Notes under the pieces: generated by a model
Told to the model about the DNA's origin: nothing
The model's input: the letters and a program-made list of their open reading frames with translations, nothing else
Databases searched by the model: none
Made by a program: the position numbers and the translations under genes
Shown: piece after piece, positions 1 to 10,400 of the stretch
Layout of the letters: each line of letters opens with the position of its first letter
How positions within the stretch are numbered: position 1 is the first letter of the stretch
Origin: Ottelia alismoides
Lineage: Eukaryota; Streptophyta; Magnoliopsida; Alismatales; Hydrocharitaceae
Assembly: GCA_037367405.1 (NCBI GenBank)
Contig: JAZKJV010006038.1
Span: 372,001 to 436,000 of the forward strand
DNA: 64,000 nucleotides
Reading direction: 5' to 3'

Positions 1-456
1 TAAAAATAAATAAAAAGCATAATTGAATGCTATAAAAAATAATTAACATTTGTATTTTATAACTTTTATTTAATCAAATTGTTTATTACTTATTTCTTAT
101 AATTTCCTATTTCCACCTTGTTTTGTCCTGTAGCAACCTGAGGTTGACTAATCATAGACCTCCAGTCATTGACCCCAGGTCAACAACCCCCTCTTTCTTC
201 CTCGAGTCACCAGCTTTTCAGGACTCAGGTTTTTGCCATTTTTTCGCTTGTACTCATGATTCTCTAGCTAGGCATGTTGTGCATTTCATGGAGATTGAAC
301 ATCCCTGAATCACGCCCTAGTCAAATATCACATCGAGGAACCTCGATTAAACCGAAACCTTTTGGTCAATAAGGGCCCTTCACCTTGTCTATAAATAAAA
401 CCTCCTCCTTCCTAGCTCATTTTGATGCTTCTTCGAATCCTAGAACCCCTCGTCTC

Positions 457-491
<35 letters not shown>

Positions 492-620
492 CGCGCACGC
501 GTGCACGCTCCCAGTGACAGAGAGAGTATCCACTGAGGTCGAGGCGGCATTAGGAGGAGAGAATAATGTAGTTGTCTTTAGACGTATATCTAAAGATGGT
601 CTATTGTAGCAGTCATCGGC
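1..620 (+). mobile_element. Fragment of an Athila-type LTR, cut by the window edge
   Basis: An AT-rich start is followed by a GC-rich stretch with GGTCAAC-type motifs at about 160-190 and then the phrase GGTCAATAAGGGCCC at about 364-378. A TATA-like box, CTATAAATA, sits at 389-397. This order and the GGTCAATAAGGG-to-TATA segment match the reverse complement of the long Athila LTRs elsewhere in the window, for example around 38740-38780. The fragment is therefore read as plus-oriented. No ORF here looks like a host gene. The right boundary is uncertain, and 620-703 holds nothing I recognise. Confidence 0.5.
457..497. repeat. (GT)n/(GC)n microsatellite
   Basis: An uninterrupted GT run of about 26 bases passes directly into a GC run and then into ACGCGTGCACGC. 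The alternating purine-pyrimidine tract is Z-DNA-prone. ORFs reading through it (VCVCVC or THTHTH) are artefacts. Confidence 0.9.
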
Positions 621-1079
621 ACACACAATTGAACTATTATGTAAAGTTCAATCTTGAGTAATATCCGCTGCTTTCTTCAGCATTGAGTTATAGCTACAAT
701 TCAGCTGGTCGTGTGGACTTGAGCAGATCAAATTGAGTAATATCCGCAGACTGGAGGGTATACATACTTATTTGGAATATTTTTTTAAAAAAAAGTTTTT
801 GAAAGTTGCAGTTAAAACTTGCGAACTGATCAGTGTTTGTGCTCCCGTCGATATAGAATCTGCCTCGCTGTCGGTGATGTCCGCACTAGAGATACAAAAA
901 AAGAAATTATACATAATTATATATTCCCTTCTAACGTGTAATGCTTTATTGTTTTGGTTCATTGATAAAATACAGTACATATAATCAGATACACCAACGT
1001 AACAGTATCAATACTTCGTAATAACATTATGCTTCATATATAAATCGTATATAGACTGCCTTGGACGTCCTAATTAAGA

Positions 1080-1405
1080 TCAACCGATGTGAGGAACATA
1101 GACGACCTTCCCCTTCTCGTTCACCCAGACCCAAACCCTGTCGTGGCGAATATCCTTAGTGACGCCGGTCCCCTCCAGTTTGACGACCACGATGGCAAGG
1201 CAAGGGTTCTGCTTCTTGATCACCTCCACTGCCTTGTAGCCATCGCAGCCCACCAGCTCAGGCCACGAGCTCTTCCCATCTGCACGTAACATAATGCATG
1301 AATCGTATGTCGGGAAATTAAATGCATGCACGTATAATTCAATATTTGAACTCGAGTGAAAAGCATATCAATAATTAATAAAGGATTCTTACCTGTACAA
1401 GACAT
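1080..1405 (-). CDS. Potato inhibitor I family serine protease inhibitor, copy A
   Basis: Two exons give a 70-residue protein. Exon 1 is 1405-1393 (MSCT plus the first base of codon 5). The intron is 1392-1280 (113 bp, GT...GTGCAG, phase 1). Exon 2 is 1279-1080, ending in TGA. Family hallmarks are the early SSWPELVG (residues 8-15) and the reactive-site loop GTGVTKDIRHDRVWVWV (41-57). By family alignment the P1 residue is Lys46 and P1' is Asp47, which predicts inhibition of trypsin-like proteases. Arg52 at P6' is the usual loop-supporting residue; P8' is Trp54, as in some plant members. Cysteines are at 3, 16 and 31. There is no signal peptide, so a cytosolic protein is likely. Length and the early intron suit the family. 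Roles in defence against insects or pathogens are known for the family and only inferred here. The ATG follows a TATA box by about 80 bases. Confidence 0.93.
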
Positions 1406-1483
1406 GTTTCTCTTCTTTCCGAAGAAATGTTATCCTCGATAGATTGGGTGATGATATGAGGAGACGTTTAATAAGGTGGTGGA

Positions 1484-1491
1484 TATATATA
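1484..1491 (-). promoter_or_regulatory. TATA box of inhibitor copy A
   Basis: In gene sense the sequence reads CTCTATATATATCC, centred about 80 bases upstream of the ATG at 1405. Transcription would start near 1455. Upstream on the plus strand, TGACG motifs lie at about 1533 and 1556, with a TTGACC nearby at about 1524; these cores occur in plant stress-responsive promoters. Copy B keeps the whole block nearly unchanged. Confidence 0.6.
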
Positions 1492-1707
1492 GAGAAAGCA
1501 CAGATGTACATCGGCATCCAATTTTGACCTCAATGACGTACACACATGATAATTTGACGGGTCATACTTCGAAGCTTCTCAAGAAAAAAAATCCAAATTC
1601 AAACCTGATGTGCGCTAATGTTACGTTGCCTCGAATTAATCCACTACATGTATGCAGAGGTTTTTATTTGCATATAATATAACATTTGGGGCCTTTGTGC
1701 GCTAATG

Positions 1708-1841
1708 TCTGCTGCACCCTTTGGGGCCACTCGATCACGATCGAGCGGTTCCCACGAAATCCCACTTTTTGTGGACCTGGGTCGAGGGATTTCGTGGGAA
1801 CCGCTCGATCATGATCGAGCGGCCTCAAAGGGTGCAGCAGA
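1708..1841. repeat. Near-perfect foldback (hairpin) element
   Basis: Two 56-base arms, 1708-1763 and 1786-1841, are reverse complements with about three mismatches and enclose a 22-base spacer. Each arm ends in TCTGCTGCACCC and contains an internal palindrome of the type GCTCGATCATGATCGAGC. GTCTGCTGCA occurs at 1707 and again at 1842. It lies 300-440 bases upstream of inhibitor copy A and is absent from copy B. It could be a foldback transposon, a degenerate MITE, or a source of small RNAs. No coding sequence is present. Confidence 0.85.
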
Positions 1842-3191
1842 GTCTGCTGCAACCCTCGGTACAACAAACAATCCGCGCCCACGTAACGAACGTGTAATGT
1901 ACGTGGGAGCATTCAAAACTTGAACGGCACCATCAAAGTTAGAATTCAAACATCTATGAGACGTGTGCGTGTTTTTGTGAATAATCCTTATCTTATCATG
2001 GATGAGTAGTCTGTTAAAAACCCAACTCCATCTTTCTCATCTCCAACAGCTTATAATCCAAGTGGAAGTTGATTAAGAAGAAGAAATAGATAATATCGAT
2101 CCAAAGATCTGACTGCACCGGTGAGCAGTGCCAATTTCCTTTGTTTAATTCCTAGCATAGAACATTACAGTTTAATCCCTACCAATTTCATATTCACATC
2201 ACCATTTCGGTAAATAAATAAATAATAAATTATGAATTTGAAGAATTAAGCAACGAATAATCACTACAACATACTGGAGTTATTATGACATTTATAAATG
2301 TCGAACTATGCCCATGTGAACGTTGAATTATCCCATACCCGACATATACTTGTGTCAAAATTTTTTGTCGATTATGCCGTGTCGTTTTTGATATTATTCG
2401 ATGTATAATCAGAAACATCACTTTATCAAGACTTTTTTAAATAAATATTAAAATAATTATATTAAATTAAATAGGTAGCATGTTAACATAATTAAAAAAT
2501 AGGCACCAATTTTGGATTTTGTTGCTCTTCGTCTATTTTACATTTTATTTCTCTCTCTTCCCATTTTAATTATAGACCCTCCTAATTTCATAAATAATTC
2601 CACATTATTTATACAAGTAATACGTAAAAAATTATGCAATAAAAAATCTATTTGACAAAATTTTATAATTGTTGGATGTTTATTTTATAGAAATATCGAT
2701 TTATATTTTTAAAAGAAGTGTAGAATATGTCTTATTCGACGTCTCATAAAGATCTTTGTATTTTATAATGTAAATAGTCAATCAAAACTGAATATCAAGT
2801 AATAACTATAAATTAATTTTTTATATATTAATAATCTTATTATACAAGATTTTTTAATTGTTGTATGTTTATTTTATACAAATTTTGATTATTTACTTAT
2901 GATTTATGTGTAGAGTATCTCGTATTCGACATCTCATAAAGATCTTATAATATAAATAATAGATAGAAAACTGAATATCAAGACATTGACAATGACATAC
3001 ATAAACTCAACATTCCACATTATAACATTAACCATTTTTAAATACAGATATTGTACTAAAATTATAGAATTATAACAATTTTCTAAGAAATAATATAAAA
3101 TACTTTACGATATTATATGGTCTTCATCTCTTTAAAACATCCTTTTAGGCCCCATCATCCTCCTCGTTATTTCTGTTGCCACTATCTCCCA

Positions 3192-3196
3192 TCGTC
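3192..3196. repeat. Target site duplication TCGTC (left) of the outer solo LTR
   Basis: TCGTC precedes the LTR start TGATGAATC and recurs directly after the LTR end at 44440-44444. The paralogous empty site in copy B (49351-49355) has a single TCGTC followed by ATATGG, as expected for a pre-insertion site. Confidence 0.85.
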
Positions 3197-4851
3197 TGAT
3201 GAATCTCCATTTCATCACCTTTATTCTTTAATTTTGATCTTAAATCCCTAGCTAAATGCATGTATATATCATTAGTTTATCAAAATAAATACATGGTGAT
3301 TTGTAAAAATACTGTATAAAATACTACACATTTATTATATTTAATTTCAAAATTAAAGAATAAAGGAAAAAAATGAAAATGTGTACATGAAAGTGTGTAC
3401 AAAAAATACAAATAAAAATACAAAGAAAAATAAAAAATTGATTTCACACAAAAATAATACACAGTGTACATTCTACATTCAAAATAAAAAGCTAAAAACC
3501 CAATTTCACAGACATGTATCTTCTCCATATGAACTCAAAATATATCATAATCATCTCTAATTGTATATAAATTTTTATTAGTTATTTAATGAAGGTCATT
3601 TTTTAACATGAATATAAGATGAAAAAGTCATGTTTTGGACCCCTATTGTATTATATACTTGAATAAAATATTCATTTTATTTATTCTTTATTATTTCTAT
3701 AATTTTTTATTTTTATAATTTTGTAAATATTCTATATAGTGCATTAACATATTTAGATTACAATGAACCATAAAAGTACATTAAAATAAAATAATATATC
3801 AATATATATATATATATGAATATACTATACTTATGTAATTAATTCATATAATTAATTAAGTGACATATTATATCATAAAGGTAAAATAAAATATATTTAT
3901 GCATATTTAAATAAGCTATAAATATATAAATTAAGTGAATAAAATAATAAAATTAAAATAAAATAAAATATTTAAAACATAGGTCAATATACCTCTACTT
4001 ATACTTGTAAATAATAACTTTAAATAAAACACCTCATAAAATAAACAAAAATAGGTATTGAATTTTACATAAAATTAGAAATACTTTTATTTTATAACAT
4101 AAAAATAATTAATTCACTTATTAATTCTTATTCATTTTCCAAGGTATTTTTATCTTAAAATTTCCTGGTTGGTCCACGTGGATCAATCATGAGTCTTTTT
4201 TTGTTGATCTAGGGTCAACTGTACCCCAGCTCTACTGACTTATGTCTGTGTGGCCTGGCCAGATGAACCCACCGGATTAGAAGTCATAGACCTCCCATTT
4301 TCTTCCTATTTCTACACCTCCACCTTACCTCTTCTCCCTCGAGTCGCTCCACCTATGTATAGTCAGATCACCCGCGATCCATGCCAGTTGTTCCCATCTC
4401 ACCAACCCCCGCCCCTTCTCACGCCATCGTCCCTCGAAATCATCACTTTCCCACCTATAAATATATCCTCACATTCTTTTTTCAAGTTTTGATCCCCCTT
4501 CCATTGTTCGTGGCTCCTCAGAGTGTGCCCTAGAGCTTATCTTGGTGACATCAAGGCTAAGCCGCCTTCTGCAGCGAGGAGGAGCGACCGATTATGAGAT
4601 CCACCATCTCTAACGGAGCACTGCCGTGAGGTTCCCACTCCTCGGTTAGACCTGAGTTGAGCCCCAATCTTTCATTTCTAGGTAATATTTGTATCACAAG
4701 TTTCAATTATGTAGTTAGTTTAGGTTTAGTTAATTAGGTTCCGATTAAATCCAATTTCATCGTTCACCTAGAGCTTTGCTCTAGGTCCGATTTCATCTGT
4801 AACTCGATTTTAGTCGACCCATTTCCAGAACCATTTTAGACACCCTCCACT
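3197..4851 (+). mobile_element. Outer Athila-type solo LTR, left part
   Basis: It begins TGATGAATCTCC and continues through TTTATTC and GCTAAATGCATG, matching the reverse complement of the Athila LTRs at 20819 and 40323. The LTR is therefore plus-oriented. Further landmarks keep the LTR order: ATTTTGG-type blocks, a GGTCAAC block near 4213, and a TATA box CTATAAATATA at 4455-4465. The copia element interrupts it after 4851, and it resumes at 42486. The ORF at 4250-4492 reads across LTR sequence and is not a gene. With TSDs on both sides and no internal region of its own, this is a solo LTR of about 3.6 kb. Confidence 0.8.
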
Positions 4852-7459
4852 TGTTGGACATGCGAGCCCACGACGAGCCATTATGCAATAAATGTTATTG
4901 CGAATATCATTCCCTGATCTGAAATGAAGAGTGAATAATTTGCATAATAGGTCCCTTAGTACAATTAGGGTTATGTACCATGGTCATCTTAATAATCATA
5001 CAGCTATTGATTCAACTATTTAATCATAGAGGTTGGTGCTTGGATGAATATCTAAAGGGTTAGATTGAGGACTCATCAAGCACCGTCAAATGATTGTTAA
5101 GAGATGATCTCCATCCTGAGTAGGAGATGGCAATCCTTATCTCTAAAGGTTGATATCTGACTGACCTCTTGATGCATGTCCCCTGTATAGGAATAGAGAT
5201 TCGGAGGTGTCAGATTAGTTAGGTCAAAGAGTTGACTTAACGAGATTGAGATAACCAAAGTCCTATATCGTATGTTGTCATGATATAGGCACACATCCTC
5301 TGACCGGAGACAGATGTATTACTATATGTCTGAGTATGTACATTTGGCAGACCAATAGGTTGATGACCTAACCAAGGTCTATACACCGGCGCGCAGGTGT
5401 GCATATAAGGGCATATGAGTAATACGATCTTTCAAAGGGATCATACAAGTTCATTTACTGAACCGGAAGGCATGAGCTCACTCATGAGATTTTGGGAAGA
5501 ATCAAATTCCGTGCACGGTCATCTCGTTTTGGAAGCTTGACTGAATTTGTAGGTTTGATATATACTTTTGGAAAGTATATGATCAAGACCTAGGTATGAT
5601 ATATGCTTTTGGAAAGTATATGATCGATACCAACTCCCAATGATCGAATGCGAAACTTACTGATAAAAACCCAGAAGTAGACAGTGTAAAGTTGATCTAA
5701 TACTTCAGTTTTATTTTGAGTCTTCCAATGTGCAGGATGTAAACGTATTGGGAATACCTGAGGGTGATGTGATCATAAACGATTGTATAACCATGACGCT
5801 TCCATTCCTAGGGAGTAATGAAACGGGACTGGATTTTAATGACTCCTCTCAGTAGAGAAGTAATATGATCTTGGTCCAAATGTTGGACATTGATCTGAAT
5901 GTGATTCGGATGCAATGAGAAGATTAGACTTGCGGTCTTAATTTAATCAAGCATCTAAGGGAGGCCCGAGATCTGGATTTGAGATGTGATCTCAATATCC
6001 ATGTCACTATACGTGGAACAATACAATTGCTCTGTCCTTATCTCCAGGTATTCGCGGAGAAAGCGCATTATCCTTGAAAGAGTTCAGGATAATTTCATTG
6101 TTGATATGTGTATCCGAGCATTGAGAAAATTGATGATTAAATGTGATTTAATTATCATGAATAATATGAATTTGATTCATATTATAAGGAGAGTTATCTG
6201 AGATAATAAAGTGTGATTTAATATCAAAGATGTGAATAATGTAAATGTGATTCATATTATTTGGGCACACGAGAATAGAGATCCAAGATGATTAAATGTG
6301 ATTTAATTATTATGGATATGAATAATGTGGATAGCAATATCCATATTAGTCTTATATACTATAAATGTGATTTATAATATATAAGAGAGAGCTAATTGTA
6401 ATTTACATTTGTTAGTTAAATGTTGATGTGAATTGGATTCATATTGGATAATTAATTGAAAATGTAATTCACATTTTATTTTGGGTTGTGAATGTGATTC
6501 ACAATTTTCCAATGGCAAGATTGCAATATTCAAAAAATAATTATGAATTATTTTTGTAGAATAATTTACAACAAGTGTTGTTGTAAATCTTGGAGATTTT
6601 CATGGAATAATGTGATCTCATGAGATCTCATGAGATTGCATGAGATTGCCACCAAATCCAATATTATGGAAGGAGGCAATCTTCATTCCATAATCTCCAT
6701 GCTTGATTGATTTAATTTGGGATTGATTTATATTGATTTATCGATATATATTTAATCTAAATTAAATTAATTGTTATTGATTTTTACCAACACAAATCTT
6801 AGCTATTAAAAGAAACACAAATCAATGAGAGCCATTGGATTGGTGTTGTCCATGGATTGAGATCCATGGAACCCAAAATATTATAAAAGGAGAGGCACCC
6901 CATTGCTCTTCTTGGTACACACAATGAGGACATAAGTCTCTCTCTCTCTCTCTATACGCCTACTCTCTCTTCCTCTCATGTGCTCGTACACGATGGATTC
7001 CCTAGAGAGGTTCTCCATCACCACAGCGTTGTCGTTATGCTGCCCGATGGTTTGCTCGTGGATCTCCGACTACTTCAGCGTAACTTGCTCGTGAAGAAGA
7101 CGCCGTATCTCATTTTTCGAGATCAGGAGATCCGTCGTTTGGATCATCAACATGGATTGCGAGAAGCACGTGTTTCATCAACATGCTTGCAAGCGTCTCC
7201 TCCATCGGATCGGACTTGAGACAGGAGGTCTCTTCGTTTAGAGACTCGATCGCAACCGCGCTTCAAGAGGTAATCTATTACTTGTTTGTGATTTAGATGA
7301 AATGATCCGAGAAGTGTTCTTGGATCATGTGGTTTCATCACATGAAAAAATTTTAATTTCCGTTGCATAGAACAACTAGTTCGACTAGTCGTTCTTCATC
7401 GCATTCGATACGATGCCCACGCTTCCATTATGTTCTTGAGGATCTTCCCATATCCTTCA
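4852..7459 (+). repeat. Copia LTR 1 (5' LTR)
   Basis: It runs from TGTTGGACATGCGAG to CATATCCTTCA, about 2.6 kb. It contains the palindrome array at 6136-6504, a CT microsatellite at 6937-6953 and a TATAAAAGG box near 6881. It ends two bases before the PBS. The ORFs at 5986, 6980 and 7147 lie within LTR sequence repeated at 14 and 41 kb and are not credible genes. Confidence 0.85.
6136..6504. repeat. Palindrome array in copia LTR 1
   Basis: About ten short inverted repeats follow each other, many as arm-GTG-arm or arm-TTG/TGG-arm. Examples are ATTAAAT-GTG-ATTTAAT (6136-6152), an 11-bp arm pair around TTG (6161-6185), TATAAAT-GTG-ATTTATA (6360-6376) and TTGTGAAT-GTG-ATTCACAA (6486-6504). The same array occurs in LTR 2 (about 14098-14469) and LTR 3 (about 41164-41532). 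Confidence 0.85.
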
Positions 7460-7461
7460 AG

Positions 7462-7474
7462 TGGTATCAGAGCC
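7462..7474 (+). other. Primer binding site, initiator tRNA-Met
   Basis: TGGTATCAGAGCC lies two bases after the end of LTR 1. It is the standard plant copia PBS complementary to the 3' end of initiator methionine tRNA. Confidence 0.92.
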
Positions 7475-10400
7475 TTAGGTCGGTGGTTTTGGATGTGATC
7501 CATAAACCGATGACGACTTGGGTTCATTAGGGTTTGCGAAAGTTTTCTTGCATTTCATTTTCGCATCTATGTTTTGAGATTATTTTCGGCACTGTTTAAA
7601 TTGTTTAAACACGAAAATAATAATTGTCTATTGTTACCAATTAAATAAGGAAACCGTAGGATCTGAGTTTACGTAATTTGGATTCCGTATGCTCAAGTTA
7701 TGCTCATTTTAGTGAATATGTATCCACAGTTTCGGGGACTGCGAATCTCAACGTAATTAAAGAGTTAATTGCGGATTTGAAATGCCTTGAAATGTGTGCA
7801 TATCATTTAAGTTCTATTGTAAATAAAATTAGCAAACTTTGAAAACTTATTTTGCTTAATTTGAATTTAAATTGATTGAGATATGATATTTTTAGTAAGT
7901 GAGGGTCACTGCTGGAAACACTTTCCTAATCAAGAACCTAATGATTGTCATTTAATCAATTAGTGAAATAAATTGTTTAATTTCCTGAATTAATTGTGCA
8001 TAAATATTTGTGAAATATTTGATGATAATTATTTTCTCAAATGACATTGCCTTAACCAGTATTTGATTAGATGTGATCTAGATCACTAATTGGTTACATG
8101 ATCTACATGATCTACATTCCAACAAACATGTTGCTTGAATAGGATTTGGGATTTGTTTAGCAAATCTCATTATAATGTTAATCAAAATTGTTTTGATTAT
8201 TATTATATGGTATAATTTCGGTTGAAGAACCGATGATCATCTCAAGTACAAAGTGATCTATTTTGCATTATCCTTTCCTGAGGTGGATATGGTGTCTAGT
8301 CGGAGAGCATTGGGATAGCGGATTGCAACGTATGTGGTCCGTCCCACTCTCGTCGGTACTAGCCATGACATCGGGTAGGGTTAGTATAATGCTTAAGAAA
8401 TCATGATGTATTTCTAATTATTAAAATTTGAAATAATATGTATTTGAGATAATACCATAAATTAAGTAACAATTAAAAATGTTTGTTGGATATTAATTGG
8501 ATCATTAATTTAATATGATTAGATTAATTGGAATCCAATTAAAATTAAAACACTCTATTATAAATAGAGATGTTATTTCTCTTGGAAGAATTAATCATAA
8601 TGAATATGATTCATAATGATTAATATAATATGGAGGATCACATAAGTGACATCTATGGTCTCCCGTCAAGGCGGAGGGTTCCGTCACCAGGGATTGTATG
8701 TAGGAGACGTTTGTCAGAAGTGACAGCTCCTGTATGCAAGCACATATGGATCGGGCTCTTCGCTTCTCGAAAGAGTAAGGACATATGTGTAGTGACCCCA
8801 ATATCGGATCCTCATATTATTTGGGCGATATTGGATTATGCATAGCGAGTTGTATTCATGTTGACGGTTGGTTCAATTAATGACGGGTCAACATCACGTT
8901 AGGGGTGGTGGGCCCAGGTGTTAAAGACCGAATTGGGAGATGCAAGTTGGACTTGTAAGGCGGAATGTGTTCCCCCTTTTTTTATCGGAGTTGCAGATTC
9001 TCATATTATTGGGATGTAACAAAGATAAGGAAGGAGATCCCAGATCTTGCTTGAGATATAATGGTAAGTATATCTCTTACATTGAAAGTGATTAAGGAAA
9101 TGAACTTTCAGTGTTGACAAGGCAAGACAACTTTGATATAAAAATTCCTAAATCAAAGTAAAATATGTATATATATATATATATAAATATATACACTTAT
9201 GCAAATTTCGTATTTCTGATAATGCTTCATTAAAAACCCACTCAATCATATACTCAATAATAATCAGCAGAATATCATGGATTGGACTCATGATCCAGAT
9301 ATTGTACTTGCAGTTGGACACATAATGTATGTGGTTGCAATATGCAAGTTTCCTCATAATAACAAGGAATGACAATTAAATGGATAATAGAACTGCAACC
9401 CTAGGGTTTGTATGTCTCTATAGTCTTGATCTCTCATCGGATGTACTTTGGAAGTGACATGTCGATGATAATCGCAATTGTCAAATGATCCTTATAAAAT
9501 CAATGAAGATGTTCTGGCATACATATGTGCTATCAACATTTAATCATGAATGACATCGTTCTCTGCATCATGCAGAATGGTGGCTCCATAAGAGATGATG
9601 TATTCAAGATGTTTGAATACCTACCTGAACCAATGTTTTAAGAGTCTAGATGGATGTAGACATGATGAGTATCATTATTCTACTGTCTATACTCCGGTCA
9701 TTCATGAAGCTTCATAATATTCATATTGTATGAATTTAGTGAAGCGTGTATAAATGTTGAAATGCTCTTACATTGAATTCTTTTGAATTTGACATAAGAG
9801 ATCCTTAGTCTTAAGCAATGGTTGTTCATAGATAAAGGGAGCGCAGTGGAAGCATGGGTTGGATCCAAGTAAGAAGTAGAGTCAAAGAGTTGATTGTACT
9901 TCTGTGACTTCCATATGACATCCAAAGAGTTGGATGAATGCCAATGCTGCAATAAGTTGATGTGTTGATAGTATGACTATCAAGTCTGTCTAGAATCCTT
10001 AGAGAAGGACTCGGATGGAGCATCAGAATAATCTACATAAATCATTGATATTGACTTGCTTATTGAATAAGATAAAGTCTTGTAATTGTATCTCAATCTT
10101 CTACAACACTTGCAATGGGTAGCATATGTTTTAAAAGACTAGAAAATTTGATCTTAAGGCCTATAGTCATCCACATAGATATTGATGCAATTGTTGCAAC
10201 AATCTCTATTGGATTGAAAGGCTTCATAATTTCAGTAGGAGAGCCCTTAGTCTTAGAGAATGTCTCTATGACCTAGATATTAGAATACACTCATTGTTTA
10301 GTTCTAAATGTTGGAAATAAACATGAATTCTGGAATAGATCTATCATAAAGAGTTATGATGGAGATATTTCAGATAGCAATCTAAAATCGTGTGGACTCT

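Larger units (their letters stand above)
704..3196. repeat. Direct segmental duplication, copy A (left part)
   Basis: This stretch matches 46913 to about 49355 in the same orientation, starting at GCTGGTC and continuing through the inhibitor gene, its promoter and about 1.3 kb of AT-rich sequence. Two structural differences stand out. A has a hairpin-bearing block at about 1686-1884 where B has unrelated sequence (about 47897-48178). A also has about 138 extra bases at 1996-2133 that B lacks. From 2134 to 3196 I see no gene, only diverged AT-rich sequence shared with B. The duplication continues on the far side of the nested insertion at 44445. Confidence 0.85.

Noticed and set aside
417..626. 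ORFs through the GT/GC repeat
   Set aside because: Their THTHTH/ARARAR and VCVCVC content comes from the microsatellite, and both strands are open.
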